Source: Mangrovibacter plantisponsor
Lineage (GTDB): Bacteria; Pseudomonadota; Gammaproteobacteria; Enterobacterales; Enterobacteriaceae
DNA length: 64,000 nt
Direction: 5' to 3'
Assembly: GCF_003182475.1 (NCBI RefSeq)
Contig: NZ_QGTS01000012.1
Span: 62,001 to 126,000 of the forward strand
In this document: positions 53,087-62,430 of the stretch, piece by piece
How the letters are laid out: every line of letters begins with the position of its first letter
Numbering within the stretch: position 1 is the first letter of the stretch
Notes under the pieces: generated by a model
The model's database searches: none
What the model was told of the DNA's origin: nothing
What the model saw: only the letters and a program-made list of their open reading frames with translations
Position numbers and translations under genes: made by a program

Positions 53087-53119
53087 CTGTGTTAATTTTT
53101 ATTCACAAAATTAACACAG
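53087..53119 (-). promoter_or_regulatory. Inverted repeat reaching into the ydjA ribosome site
   Basis: On the minus strand CTGTGTTAATTTT and AAAATTAACACAG are perfect 13-base arms around a 7-base loop. The last arm ends in CAG of the CAGGAG ribosome site, 11 bases before the ATG. As RNA it would partly hide the site; as DNA it is a strong operator candidate. Confidence 0.75.
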
Positions 53120-53251
53120 CAACAGGTTTTGTTACAGCGTCCACCGCGATTCATGCTGACAACTGCGCGCGAGCTATTTAGGATAATCACACTGTACGGT
53201 GCAGCACTGAATCCGAACCAGCGAGCCCACCGAAATTGATATGGAGAATAC

Positions 53252-55102
53252 ATGCGCACTCTTTGGCGAATTATTAGTGGTTTTTTTACATGGACATGGC
53301 GTTTGCTAAGCTTTTTTCGCAACCTGGTACTCAACCTGATCTTTATTCTGGTGGTACTGGTTGGTGTTGGTGTGTGGTACCAGTTACGCACGCCTCCGGA
53401 GGTACCACAGCGTGGTGCCCTGCTGCTGGATGTCACAGGGGTGATTGTCGATAAGCCTTCAGTGACCAACAAGCTTGGTATCATCAGCCGCCAATTGTTG
53501 GGTGCCAACTCCGACCGCCTGCAAGAAAACTCACTGTTTGATATTGTGGATGCAATTCGGCAGGCAAAAGATGATCACAACATCACCGGTATCGTACTGG
53601 ATTTAAAAGACTTCGCCGGAGCCGACCAGCCTTCCATGCAGTATATTGGCAAAGCGTTGCGCGAATTCCGGGACAGCGGCAAACCGGTAATTGCCTATGG
53701 CAGTAATTACAGCCAGGGACAGTATTACCTGGCAAGCTTTGCCAATAAAATTTATCTGGCTCCGCAGGGTACTGTTGACCTGCACGGTTTTGCCACCAGC
53801 GGGCTTTACTATAAATCTCTGCTAGATAAGTTAAAAATCACCACTCATGTTTTCCGGGTTGGTACTTACAAATCTGCAGTTGAACCCTTTATTCGTGATG
53901 ATATGTCACCTGCGGCTCGTGATGCAGACAGCCGCTGGATCGGCGAGCTATGGCAAAACTACCTGAATACACTTGCAGCTAACCGAAATATTACGGCGCA
54001 ACAAGTATTCCCTGGCGCACAGGCTTTACTGGCAGGCTTACAGCAAACCGGCGGCGATACTGCCAAATATGCGCTGGATAACAAACTGGTCGATGAGCTG
54101 GCAACCCATGCTCAGGTTGAAAAAGCGCTGACCAAACAGTTCGGCTGGAGCAAAAAAGACCACCAGTTCCGTGCTGTCAGCATTTACAACTACCCATTGC
54201 ACACACCGTCTGATGCCGGTGGAGCCATCGCGGTCATTTTCGCGAACGGTGCCATTATGGATGGCCCGGAAACCCAGGGGAACGTAGGGGGCGATACCAC
54301 TGCCGAACAAATTCGTGAAGCACGCCTGGATCCGAGCGTTAAAGCGATTGTGCTGCGGGTGAACAGCCCTGGTGGTAGTGTCAACGCCTCTGAACTAATT
54401 CGTGAAGAGCTTGCTGCTGCGCGCCAGGCGGGCAAACCCATCGTTGTATCTATGGGTGGTATGGCGGCTTCTGGGGGGTACTGGATTTCCACACCGGCCA
54501 ATTACATTATTGCCAACCCGAATACGCTTACCGGCTCAATCGGCATCTTTGGTGTAATCAACACCGTCGAGAACAGCCTGAATGCGATTGGTGTTCACTC
54601 TGACGGGGTATCAACTTCCCCGCTGGCGCAGGTCTCCATGACCCAGGCTTTACCGCCTGAAGTGCAACAGATGATGCAACTGAGTATTGAAAATGGCTAT
54701 AAGCGCTTCATCACACTGGTTGCACAGTCACGCCATAAAACGCCGGACCAGATAGATCAAATTGCTCAGGGGCATGTCTGGACCGGGCAGGATGCCAAAA
54801 ATAATGGTCTGGTTGACAGCCTGGGTGATTTTGATGATGCACTGAAAAAAGCGGCTGAGCTGGCCAAACTTAAACAGTGGCACCAGGTTTATTACCAGGC
54901 TGAGCCCGGTATGCTGGACAAAGTGATTGGCATGTTCGATGGTTCGGTTAGAGCGATGCTCCCCGATGCACTGCAGGCCATGCTCCCTGCCCCGCTGGCA
55001 AGTGCCAGTAAGGAAATTATGGCGCAGAGTAACAGCCTGGCTCTTTTTAATGACCCACGGCACCGTTATGCCTGGTGCCTGAACTGTTCAGACATTCGTT
55101 AA
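53252..55102 (+). CDS. sppA: Signal peptide peptidase A (protease IV)
   Basis: SppA is an inner-membrane Ser/Lys protease that cuts up cleaved signal peptides. The 616-residue tandem protein has an N-terminal helix ([18 protein letters not shown]). The first half holds the catalytic Lys in [12 protein letters not shown], near residue 209. The second half holds the nucleophile Ser in [13 protein letters not shown], near residue 409. E. coli SppA has 618 residues. GGAG lies before ATG, and a terminator follows. Confidence 0.97.
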   Translation: MRTLWRIISGFFTWTWRLLSFFRNLVLNLIFILVVLVGVGVWYQLRTPPEVPQRGALLLDVTGVIVDKPSVTNKLGIISRQLLGANSDRLQENSLFDIVDAIRQAKDDHNITGIVLDLKDFAGADQPSMQYIGKALREFRDSGKPVIAYGSNYSQGQYYLASFANKIYLAPQGTVDLHGFATSGLYYKSLLDKLKITTHVFRVGTYKSAVEPFIRDDMSPAARDADSRWIGELWQNYLNTLAANRNITAQQVFPGAQALLAGLQQTGGDTAKYALDNKLVDELATHAQVEKALTKQFGWSKKDHQFRAVSIYNYPLHTPSDAGGAIAVIFANGAIMDGPETQGNVGGDTTAEQIREARLDPSVKAIVLRVNSPGGSVNASELIREELAAARQAGKPIVVSMGGMAASGGYWISTPANYIIANPNTLTGSIGIFGVINTVENSLNAIGVHSDGVSTSPLAQVSMTQALPPEVQQMMQLSIENGYKRFITLVAQSRHKTPDQIDQIAQGHVWTGQDAKNNGLVDSLGDFDDALKKAAELAKLKQWHQVYYQAEPGMLDKVIGMFDGSVRAMLPDALQAMLPAPLASASKEIMAQSNSLALFNDPRHRYAWCLNCSDIR

Positions 55103-55109
55103 TCAGGTC

Positions 55110-55140
55110 ATCAGCCCGGTATATCCGGGCTGATTTTTTG
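55110..55140 (+). terminator. Rho-independent terminator of sppA
   Basis: ATCAGCCCGG-TATAT-CCGGGCTGAT is a perfect 10-bp stem followed by TTTTTT, eight bases after the stop. Confidence 0.95.
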
Positions 55141-55188
55141 GTAATTCCTCTCTATACTGCGCCTGTTTATGCACCCCAGGGCTCTGAT

Positions 55189-56202
55189 ATGCAAAAAAAA
55201 TCCATTTATGTCGCTTACACCGGCGGCACCATCGGTATGCAACGTTCTGAGAATGGTTACATACCCGTATCTGGTCATTTACAGCGCCAGCTCGCGCAAA
55301 TGCCTGAATTCCACCGGCCAGAGATGCCTTCGTTTACCATTCATGAATACCAGCCGCTGATGGATTCATCCGATATGACGCCTGAAGACTGGCAGCATAT
55401 TGCCGATGATATAGCCGCACACTATGACGAATATGATGGTTTCGTTATTCTGCACGGCACTGACACCATGGCATTCACCTCTTCAGCACTCTCGTTTATG
55501 CTGGAAAATCTTGGTAAACCCGTGATTGTCACCGGTTCGCAAATCCCCCTTGCTGAACTGCGTTCCGATGGGCAGATAAACTTGCTCAATGCGCTATACA
55601 TTGCGGCAAATTATCCTGTTAACGAAGTGACACTATTCTTCAATAACCGCCTGTATCGTGGCAACCGGACAACCAAAGCCCATGCAGATGGTTTTGATGC
55701 TTTTGCATCACCTAATCTGCCACCTTTACTGGAGGCTGGCATTCATATCCGCCGTCTCAACACCACACCAGCCCCGTCAGGGCTTGGGGAATTGCAGGTA
55801 CACCCAATAACGCCGCAGCCGATTGGGGTAGTCACTATTTACCCGGGTATCGCGGCTGACGTGGTGCGTAACTTTGTGCGCCAGCCTGTGAAGGCACTGA
55901 TCCTGCGTTCCTACGGTGTGGGCAATGCACCTCAAAACCCGGCATTCACTGAAACATTACAGGAAGCCTGTGACCGGGGTATTGTTGTCGTCAACCTGAC
56001 ACAGTGTATGTCTGGTAAAGTCAACATGGGAGGCTATGCTACTGGAAATGCGCTGGCACAAGCGGGTGTTATTAGTGGCTATGATATGACCGTGGAAGCG
56101 ACGCTGACTAAGTTACATTACCTGCTCAGCCAGAACCTGGGCAGTGAAACGATACGCCAGCAAATGATGAGCAATTTACGTGGTGAACTGACCCCGGACT
56201 GA
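55189..56202 (+). CDS. ansA: Cytoplasmic L-asparaginase I
   Basis: The enzyme hydrolyses asparagine to aspartate and ammonia. The 337-residue sequence opens MQKKSIYVAYTGGTIGMQRS with the nucleophile Thr, then FVILHGTDTMAFTSSALSFM with the second Thr-Asp pair, and RGNRTTKAHADGFDAF. There is no signal peptide, consistent with type I. The frame is open 38 codons upstream into the sppA terminator, but the ATG at 55189 matches the family. pncA follows after 11 bases, as in E. coli. Confidence 0.96.
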   Translation: MQKKSIYVAYTGGTIGMQRSENGYIPVSGHLQRQLAQMPEFHRPEMPSFTIHEYQPLMDSSDMTPEDWQHIADDIAAHYDEYDGFVILHGTDTMAFTSSALSFMLENLGKPVIVTGSQIPLAELRSDGQINLLNALYIAANYPVNEVTLFFNNRLYRGNRTTKAHADGFDAFASPNLPPLLEAGIHIRRLNTTPAPSGLGELQVHPITPQPIGVVTIYPGIAADVVRNFVRQPVKALILRSYGVGNAPQNPAFTETLQEACDRGIVVVNLTQCMSGKVNMGGYATGNALAQAGVISGYDMTVEATLTKLHYLLSQNLGSETIRQQMMSNLRGELTPD

Positions 56203-56213
56203 TGGAGGTTTGC

Positions 56214-56855
56214 ATGGCGCACAGAGCCTTATTACTGGTTGATATCCAGAATGACTTTTGTGCCGGGGGCGCACTGACTGTTGCTGATGGTGACGCCACC
56301 GTTGAGGTTGCCAACCAGTTGATTAAATGGTGCCGGGCCCGCGGAGAAATTGTTATCGCGTCTCAGGACTGGCACCCGCAAGATCACGGTAGCTTTGCAC
56401 GGGTACAGGGTGCAGAGCCCTTCACAACAGGTATGCTGGATGGGCTGGAGCAAACCTGGTGGCCGGATCATTGTGTTCAAAACACGCAAGGTGCTGAACT
56501 GCATCCGTTACTGAAACAAGAAGCCATCTCCGCCTGTTTTCAGAAAGGCGAGAATACGCTGATTGACAGCTACAGCGCGTTTTTTGACAACGAGCACCGG
56601 CAAGAAACGCAGCTACACGCCTGGCTCCAGCACTACCATGTCGGCCAACTGATTATTATGGGTCTGGCTACGGATTACTGTGTCAAGTATACGGTGCTGG
56701 ACGCACTCAAGCTGGGCTACCAGGTTGCCGTTATTGTTGACGGTTGCCGGGGGGTTGAAATGCAGGACGGTGACAGTATCCGTGCGTTTCAGGATATGGC
56801 TTTTGCCGGTGCAACTCTCTATACACTGGAGGACTGGTTAGAAGTCCACAATTGA
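56214..56855 (+). CDS. pncA: Nicotinamidase
   Basis: PncA converts nicotinamide to nicotinate in NAD salvage. It has 213 residues of the isochorismatase-like fold. The catalytic Asp is in LLLVDIQNDFCAGGAL, metal ligands are in ASQDWHPQDHGSF, the Lys in FQKGENTLIDSYS, and the Cys in MGLATDYCVKYT. GGAGG lies five bases before the ATG at 56214; an earlier ATG overlapping the ansA stop is inside that site. It is co-transcribed with ansA. Confidence 0.96.
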   Translation: MAHRALLLVDIQNDFCAGGALTVADGDATVEVANQLIKWCRARGEIVIASQDWHPQDHGSFARVQGAEPFTTGMLDGLEQTWWPDHCVQNTQGAELHPLLKQEAISACFQKGENTLIDSYSAFFDNEHRQETQLHAWLQHYHVGQLIIMGLATDYCVKYTVLDALKLGYQVAVIVDGCRGVEMQDGDSIRAFQDMAFAGATLYTLEDWLEVHN

Positions 56856-56893
56856 GGCCACTGGCACGCCATTGTGCTGGCAATCACTGTTAT

Positions 56894-56954
56894 GGCAGGC
56901 AATGGCCTGTTTTTTGATATTCGCGCGAGCCTGCACATCTGGCTCGCGTTTTTA
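56894..56954 (+). terminator. Two tandem terminators after pncA
   Basis: CAGGC-AATG-GCCTG with TTTTTT (56896-56915), then CGCGAGCC...GGCTCGCG with TTTTT (56924-56953). The second is the stronger. Confidence 0.8.
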
Positions 56955-57046
56955 TTGGCAGGCGCCCGGCACGGTAAAAAGTGACAACGTCACGCAATAC
57001 AGTTTAGCAAGCAGGTACATTTCCTGATGCCAGGGTAACAATATTG

Positions 57047-57331
57047 TTAGTCTTGTGGTTTCAGAGTCACAATTGATGACGTTTCAATACCGAACTCCGC
57101 TTTCAGTTGCTGTTTGCTTTTCATCATAATCTGCCCGTCGGTACCAATTGTCATATGTTCCGGGTCAGCATTGGTTCGCTGTTGCCAGAGCATGACCAGT
57201 TGCAGGCAGTTTTCTTTTTGCTCCTGAGTCAGGGGAACACCATCTGGCCACTTTCCCAGTTCCACAGCTGTTGCCAGACGCTGATAAATTTCCGGTGTCA
57301 TTGTGGATAATACGGCCTCAAAATCCATCAT
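57047..57331 (-). CDS. yeaC: Conserved DUF1315 protein YeaC
   Basis: This 94-residue soluble protein matches E. coli YeaC through TMTPEIYQRLATAVELGKWP, DGVPLTQEQKENCLQLVMLW and MKSKQQLKAEFGI. Function is unknown. Three ATGs stand in a row (57334, 57331, 57328). The middle one is seven bases from AGGAG and is used here; the third gives the E. coli N-terminal length. It follows msrB by 41 bases and is probably in its operon. Confidence 0.9.
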   Translation of the reverse strand: MMDFEAVLSTMTPEIYQRLATAVELGKWPDGVPLTQEQKENCLQLVMLWQQRTNADPEHMTIGTDGQIMMKSKQQLKAEFGIETSSIVTLKPQD

Positions 57332-57372
57332 CATTTCTCTCCTTGCTGGAATAATTTGCTGAAACGTTTCAA

Positions 57373-57786
57373 TCAGCCTTTTGTCTCTTCGCCAGACTGC
57401 CCGTCGGTAAAACTCAGCGAAGCAGAATTCACGCAATAGCGTTCGCCAGTGGGACGTGGACCATCAGGAAATACGTGTCCTAAATGTGCGTCGCAATGCG
57501 CACAACGAATTTCTGTGCGCTGCATACCGTGTGAATAGTCATTCAGATAACGAACTGCATTGCTGTCGACTGGCTCAAAAAAGCTCGGCCAGCCACAACC
57601 AGAATCGTATTTTGTTTCAGACCTGAAGAGTGGCGCATTGCACACCAGGCAGTGATACAGGCCATCACGCTTATTGTGCAATAATTGCCCGGTGAAAGGG
57701 GGTTCCGTGCCACGTTCCTGAGTAACATAAAATTGCATTTCAGTCAGCGTTGTTTTTATATCGTCATTTTGGGATGAATTGCTCAT
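57373..57786 (-). CDS. msrB: Peptide methionine-(R)-S-oxide reductase
   Basis: MsrB repairs methionine R-sulfoxide in proteins. The 137 residues have two zinc Cys pairs (CLVC and CAHC), [11 protein letters not shown], and the catalytic Cys in [13 protein letters not shown]. The frame is open 23 codons upstream, but the ATG at 57786 (MSNSSQND) has GGAAG and gives the E. coli length. It is divergent from gapA. Confidence 0.96.
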   Translation of the reverse strand: MSNSSQNDDIKTTLTEMQFYVTQERGTEPPFTGQLLHNKRDGLYHCLVCNAPLFRSETKYDSGCGWPSFFEPVDSNAVRYLNDYSHGMQRTEIRCAHCDAHLGHVFPDGPRPTGERYCVNSASLSFTDGQSGEETKG

Positions 57787-57906
57787 AGGTGCACTTCCGG
57801 CATTAATGGGTTTATCAAATTCTCTCAAGGATTCTAACAAAACATTAACACTCAAGGCGCAACTTTTGTTCTAAACTGTAGCCTGTAAAAGCGACGCAAT
57901 TTCATT

Positions 57907-57922
57907 TGTGATCTACGTCACA
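57907..57922. promoter_or_regulatory. CRP site between msrB and gapA
   Basis: TGTGA-TCTACG-TCACA is a perfect match to the CRP dyad. It lies 121 bases upstream of msrB and about 150 bases upstream of the gapA P1 -35, so it may act on another gapA promoter or on msrB. The rest of this 343-base gap holds gapA promoters and no gene. Confidence 0.8.
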
Positions 57923-58058
57923 TTATTCTATAGAGCTGACTTTAAAATTCTGGGCGCAGTCCCCATAGAGACTTGTAGCCCAAATGGATGAAGAGGCAGT
58001 CAGTCGCACAAAGCTTACGCAGAGGATTGATTTGTCGCAATGATTGACACGATTCCGC

Positions 58059-58086
58059 TTGACGCTGCGTAAGGTTTTTGTAATTT
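58059..58086 (+). promoter_or_regulatory. gapA promoter P1
   Basis: TTGACG, 16 bases, TAATTT, about 44 bases before the gapA start. The sequence around it agrees closely with the E. coli P1 region as I recall it. Confidence 0.75.
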
Positions 58087-58117
58087 TACAGCCAACCTTT
58101 TATTCACTAACAAATAG

Positions 58118-59125
<1,008 letters not shown>

Positions 59126-59144
59126 GAGATGAGCATCTGATCCT

Positions 59145-59170
59145 AAGGGCGACTTCGGTCGCCCTTTTTT
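59145..59170 (+). terminator. Rho-independent terminator of gapA
   Basis: AAGGGCGAC-TTCG-GTCGCCCTT followed by TTTT, a tetraloop hairpin 20 bases after the stop. Some read-through into yeaD is known in E. coli. Confidence 0.93.
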
Positions 59171-59194
59171 ATTTCATCACAGAGGAAGGCATTA

Positions 59195-60076
59195 ATGATT
59201 GAAAAAATCTTTGCACTACCGGTACTGGAACAGGTCACGCCCACAATATCTCGCAGGAAGTTAGGTGAGCTGGATATTTTGGTTGTCAACCATCCAGCCG
59301 TGAAAGCTTCCGTAGCGCTTCAGGGCGCGCATCTTTTGTCATGGCAACCCGAAGGTGAAAAAGAAGTACTGTGGCTGAGTGAAGCATCTCTGTTTGAACA
59401 TGGCGCGGCTATTCGTGGCGGTGTTCCCATTTGTTGGCCCTGGTTTGGCCCGGCAAAAGATTCATCCCTGCCGTCCCACGGTTTTGCCCGTAACCTGGAC
59501 TGGCAACTCAGCGCCCATAACGAAGACAATAACGGTGCTGTATTAACATTCGAACTAAAAAGTAGCGATGCATCCCGTAAGTACTGGCCTCATGATTTCA
59601 CGCTTTATGCCCGTTTTAAACTGGGTGCAACCTGTGAAATGGAACTGGAATCTCACGGCGAATTTGAAACGCAATCAGCACTGCATACCTACTTCACTGT
59701 TGGTGATATTAGTGCGGTGAGCGTGAGTGGCTTAGGTCACCGCTTCATTGATAAAGTTAATGGCGGTGTTGAAGACCAGCTCAGCGATGGCATCCAGACC
59801 TTCCCGGACCGGGTGGACCGTGTTTATCTTGAAGCTGAAGCTTGCAGCGTTATCCACGATAAGAGCCTGCCTCGCCGTATTGATGTGGTTCATCACCATA
59901 ACTGCAACGTTGTTGCCTGGAACCCAGGCCCGGCATTGTCTGTCAGTATGAGTGATGTTCCGGACGATGGTTATAAAACCTTCGTTTGCGTCGAAGCTGT
60001 TAATGCGACTATTCCGCAAAAAGTATCTGCCAGCCAGCCAGGCCGCCTGGCTTGCGTGCTTTCTGTCAGCAAATAA
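59195..60076 (+). CDS. yeaD: Glucose-6-phosphate 1-epimerase-like protein YeaD
   Basis: This 293-residue aldose-1-epimerase-fold protein interconverts alpha and beta hexose 6-phosphates in its family. Landmarks are VALQGAHLLSWQPEGEKEVLW, RGGVPICWPWFGP, SHGFARNLDW (catalytic His) and TFVCVEAVN (catalytic Glu). It lies just after gapA, as in E. coli, and AGAGGAAGG precedes the ATG. Confidence 0.94.
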   Translation: MIEKIFALPVLEQVTPTISRRKLGELDILVVNHPAVKASVALQGAHLLSWQPEGEKEVLWLSEASLFEHGAAIRGGVPICWPWFGPAKDSSLPSHGFARNLDWQLSAHNEDNNGAVLTFELKSSDASRKYWPHDFTLYARFKLGATCEMELESHGEFETQSALHTYFTVGDISAVSVSGLGHRFIDKVNGGVEDQLSDGIQTFPDRVDRVYLEAEACSVIHDKSLPRRIDVVHHHNCNVVAWNPGPALSVSMSDVPDDGYKTFVCVEAVNATIPQKVSASQPGRLACVLSVSK

Positions 60077-60092
60077 TAACTGGCTGCCTGTA

Positions 60093-60126
60093 AAACGAGG
60101 CTCAACCAGCAAGGTTGCGCCCCGTT
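60093..60126. terminator. Hairpin between convergent yeaD and yeaE
   Basis: AACGAGGCTCAACC and GGTTGCGCCCCGTT pair with two mismatches, filling most of the 53-base gap. U-tracts are weak. Confidence 0.5.
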
Positions 60127-60129
60127 CAT

Positions 60130-60984
60130 TCACACCATATCAAGGGGCAATTTGTGTACCGGTGGTGCAAAAAAAGCATCAAGTAACTCGCAATGTGCCT
60201 GTGTCAGTACAATATTTGCCGCATCAGCATTTTGTTGGACATGTTCAACAGAAGACGCTTTAGGAATAGCTATCACACCCGGCTGGCGAATCACCCAGGC
60301 AAGCAGCAACTGAGCAACAGTAACCCCCAACTCTGCGGCCATAGCCTGTATTCCACTATGCTGCATTAACCCTCTGCGCAACCGCCCGGCCTGAGCGAGC
60401 GGGGAATACGCCATTACAGGTATATGGTGGGTGTTACACCAGGGTAATAAATCATATTCAATACCGCGTGAAGCTAAGTGATAGAGTACCTGATTGACCA
60501 TACAGGCCTGGCCACCCTGAATATCCCACAGCTCCTGCATATCGCTGGCATCAAGGTTAGACACACCCCACCGCCTGATTTTCCCCTGCTTAACCAGGCT
60601 CTCCATCACGCGTACTGTTTCTTCCAGTGGGATATTACCCCGCCAGTGCAACAACCATAAATCCAGATGGTCAGTACCCAACCGCTTCAGGCTACCCTCA
60701 CAGGCCTCAATCGCCTTTTGGCCACCAGCATTCCAGGGATACACTTTGGATACCAAAAACACCTGGTCACGGCGCCCGGAAATCGCTTTGCCAACCACGC
60801 GTTCAGCACCACCGTCAGCATACATTTCAGCAGTATCAATCAAGGTCAACCCGGCATCAATTCCCGCCTGAAGCGCGCGCACTTCTTGAGTCATATCACT
60901 GGAGTGCTCCCCCATATACCAGGTTCCCTGGCCAATTGCGGGCAGTGCGGTGTTATCAGGGAGTACAACCATTCGTTTAACCAT
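60130..60984 (-). CDS. yeaE: Aldo/keto reductase YeaE
   Basis: This 284-residue NADPH-dependent aldo/keto reductase reduces methylglyoxal in E. coli. It has GLTLIDTAEMYADGGAERVV with catalytic Asp and Tyr, VFLVSKVYPWNAG with Lys, LDLWLLHWRG with His, and the cofactor segment AIPKASSVEHVQQN. AGGAGG precedes the ATG. Position between yeaD and mipA is as in E. coli. Confidence 0.95.
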   Translation of the reverse strand: MVKRMVVLPDNTALPAIGQGTWYMGEHSSDMTQEVRALQAGIDAGLTLIDTAEMYADGGAERVVGKAISGRRDQVFLVSKVYPWNAGGQKAIEACEGSLKRLGTDHLDLWLLHWRGNIPLEETVRVMESLVKQGKIRRWGVSNLDASDMQELWDIQGGQACMVNQVLYHLASRGIEYDLLPWCNTHHIPVMAYSPLAQAGRLRRGLMQHSGIQAMAAELGVTVAQLLLAWVIRQPGVIAIPKASSVEHVQQNADAANIVLTQAHCELLDAFFAPPVHKLPLDMV

Positions 60985-61073
60985 CGTCTGATACCTCCTG
61001 TTTTAAAATCCATATCGGAAAAGTATGCCCCAGGTTATCAGTAATCTGCCTGTAGTGACGTTGACTGTAAAAC

Positions 61074-61100
61074 AAACGGGGCGCAAGCGCCCCGTAAAAA
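61074..61100 (-). terminator. Rho-independent terminator of mipA
   Basis: ACGGGGCGC-AA-GCGCCCCGT is a near-perfect palindrome with TTGTTTT following on the minus strand, 17 bases after the stop. Confidence 0.88.
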
Positions 61101-61116
61101 TGCCTGAAATTTCAGT

Positions 61117-61857
61117 TTAAAATCTGTAATTAACACCGGTCAGTAATACGCCTGTCCATGAACTGTCTACCATAGGACTATCTTTAATCGCCTTACCAAG
61201 GCGAACATAACGCCCCATGCCAAAAATACTCCAGGACGGTGTGACGGCGTAATTCACAGAAAGCTCAACGTACGGGTTCCATGAACTTCCTGCATCCCAT
61301 GAGTGGATACCGCTACGGCTGGATTCAGAGCGGCTTACCCCATAGTAATAATCATTATGGTTGGCGCTGTTCCATTGTATCCCGACGCCCGGGCTGACAT
61401 TCCAGCGGCCATACTGATAATGGTAAAGCCACGTGTTATCCCAGGTTATACCATTGCTATTGCCCAGCATATCGCCTGCCAGCACCGTACGCAGGGAGCC
61501 AAATTGCGCAGTATTATGGGTCCATGAAATGCCCCCCATAACCGTGGCATACCGGTTGTCCAGGCGTTTCATCTGGGAGTTCGAGCTGTCTTTTGAGCGG
61601 AAGTGAATGGGCGAATAAAATGCCGTTAACGCAACTTTGTCGCTCTCGTCATTCCACAAATAATAACCGCCATTAAACCCACGAAAATAGAAGCTCTCCC
61701 CTTCATAGCCAATCATTGGAACGGGATAAACTTTATTTTTATAGCCTACGTAAGGGTCTGGAGAAACCAGCGCACCAGCGCCCAAAGACCAACTTGCTGC
61801 GCCTGCACTCTGGCAAACCCCAAGCGCCAGTGTGCTCATCAAAATAACAGAACGCAT
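61117..61857 (-). CDS. mipA: MltA-interacting outer-membrane protein MipA
   Basis: MipA is an outer-membrane scaffold linking MltA and PBP1B in murein growth. The 246-residue product has a signal peptide (MRSVILMSTLALGVCQSAGA) and a beta-barrel domain with family blocks YPVPMIGYEGESFYFRGFNG, GGYYLWNDESDK, AGDMLGNSNGI and DSPMVDSSWTGVLLTGVNYR, ending in Phe. The ATG at 61857 is used; a GTG two codons earlier is better placed relative to AAGGA and cannot be ruled out. Confidence 0.93.
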   Translation of the reverse strand: MRSVILMSTLALGVCQSAGAASWSLGAGALVSPDPYVGYKNKVYPVPMIGYEGESFYFRGFNGGYYLWNDESDKVALTAFYSPIHFRSKDSSNSQMKRLDNRYATVMGGISWTHNTAQFGSLRTVLAGDMLGNSNGITWDNTWLYHYQYGRWNVSPGVGIQWNSANHNDYYYGVSRSESSRSGIHSWDAGSSWNPYVELSVNYAVTPSWSIFGMGRYVRLGKAIKDSPMVDSSWTGVLLTGVNYRF

Positions 61858-62430
61858 ATTCACTTTTAGCTCATTCCTTAGCAATAAAAACGCACAAAGT
61901 GTAGCAGATGCTTTGTTTACCCTTAATCAGATAATCCCATTTTTCCGCCAGGAGACTTTTCCTGGTTGTCATTTTTTATTCATTGTTATCTGCTAATTAT
62001 AATCACCTGAGTTATTTCTTTATTAACAACCAATTGAGAGCTAATGATTCCCTACTGTACATAAAACAGAATACTTTTCTCAGGTAATGGCACACCAATT
62101 GTGCTGCAAACTTGCTTTTCTGCACATCATTTAAAAATTTACCAACATTTGCCCACCCTTCAATGTTGGTTATTCATGTCGACATAAAACAAAAATACAG
62201 GTTTTTATTTTTTATTAAAAAATAAAACAGAAAAATAATCTAATTTCAGCTCAAATTTTAAACAATCATGGCAATATCCGCCCTCGCTAACAACTTGATC
62301 AATCGACAATAGACGCTCATAACAAATAGGACGGTGTTGTGTTTTTGAATGCCGTTGCATACCACCGCTAAAAGTAGGAAAAACTGATAGCTGTAACATG
62401 TTCCCAGAATTTATAACAGGACGGTACGCC
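61858..62430. other. Long AT-rich control region of yeaG
   Basis: 573 bases without a supported gene, divergent between mipA and yeaG. It holds GCACACCAATTGTGC (62090-62104), a dyad resembling an NtrC site with two changes, and the AT palindrome at 62203-62227. yeaGH is nitrogen- and sigma-S-controlled in E. coli. I found no sigma-54 promoter with correct spacing. Confidence 0.55.
62203..62227. repeat. 25-base AT palindrome
   Basis: TTTTATTTTTTA and TAAAAAATAAAA flank a single T. It contains no G or C and lies about 200 bases before yeaG. Confidence 0.7.

Noticed and set aside
62326-62345. Sigma-54 promoter for yeaG (AGGACGGTGTTGTGT)
   Set aside because: The GG is followed after ten bases by GT instead of GC and the -24 block is poor.
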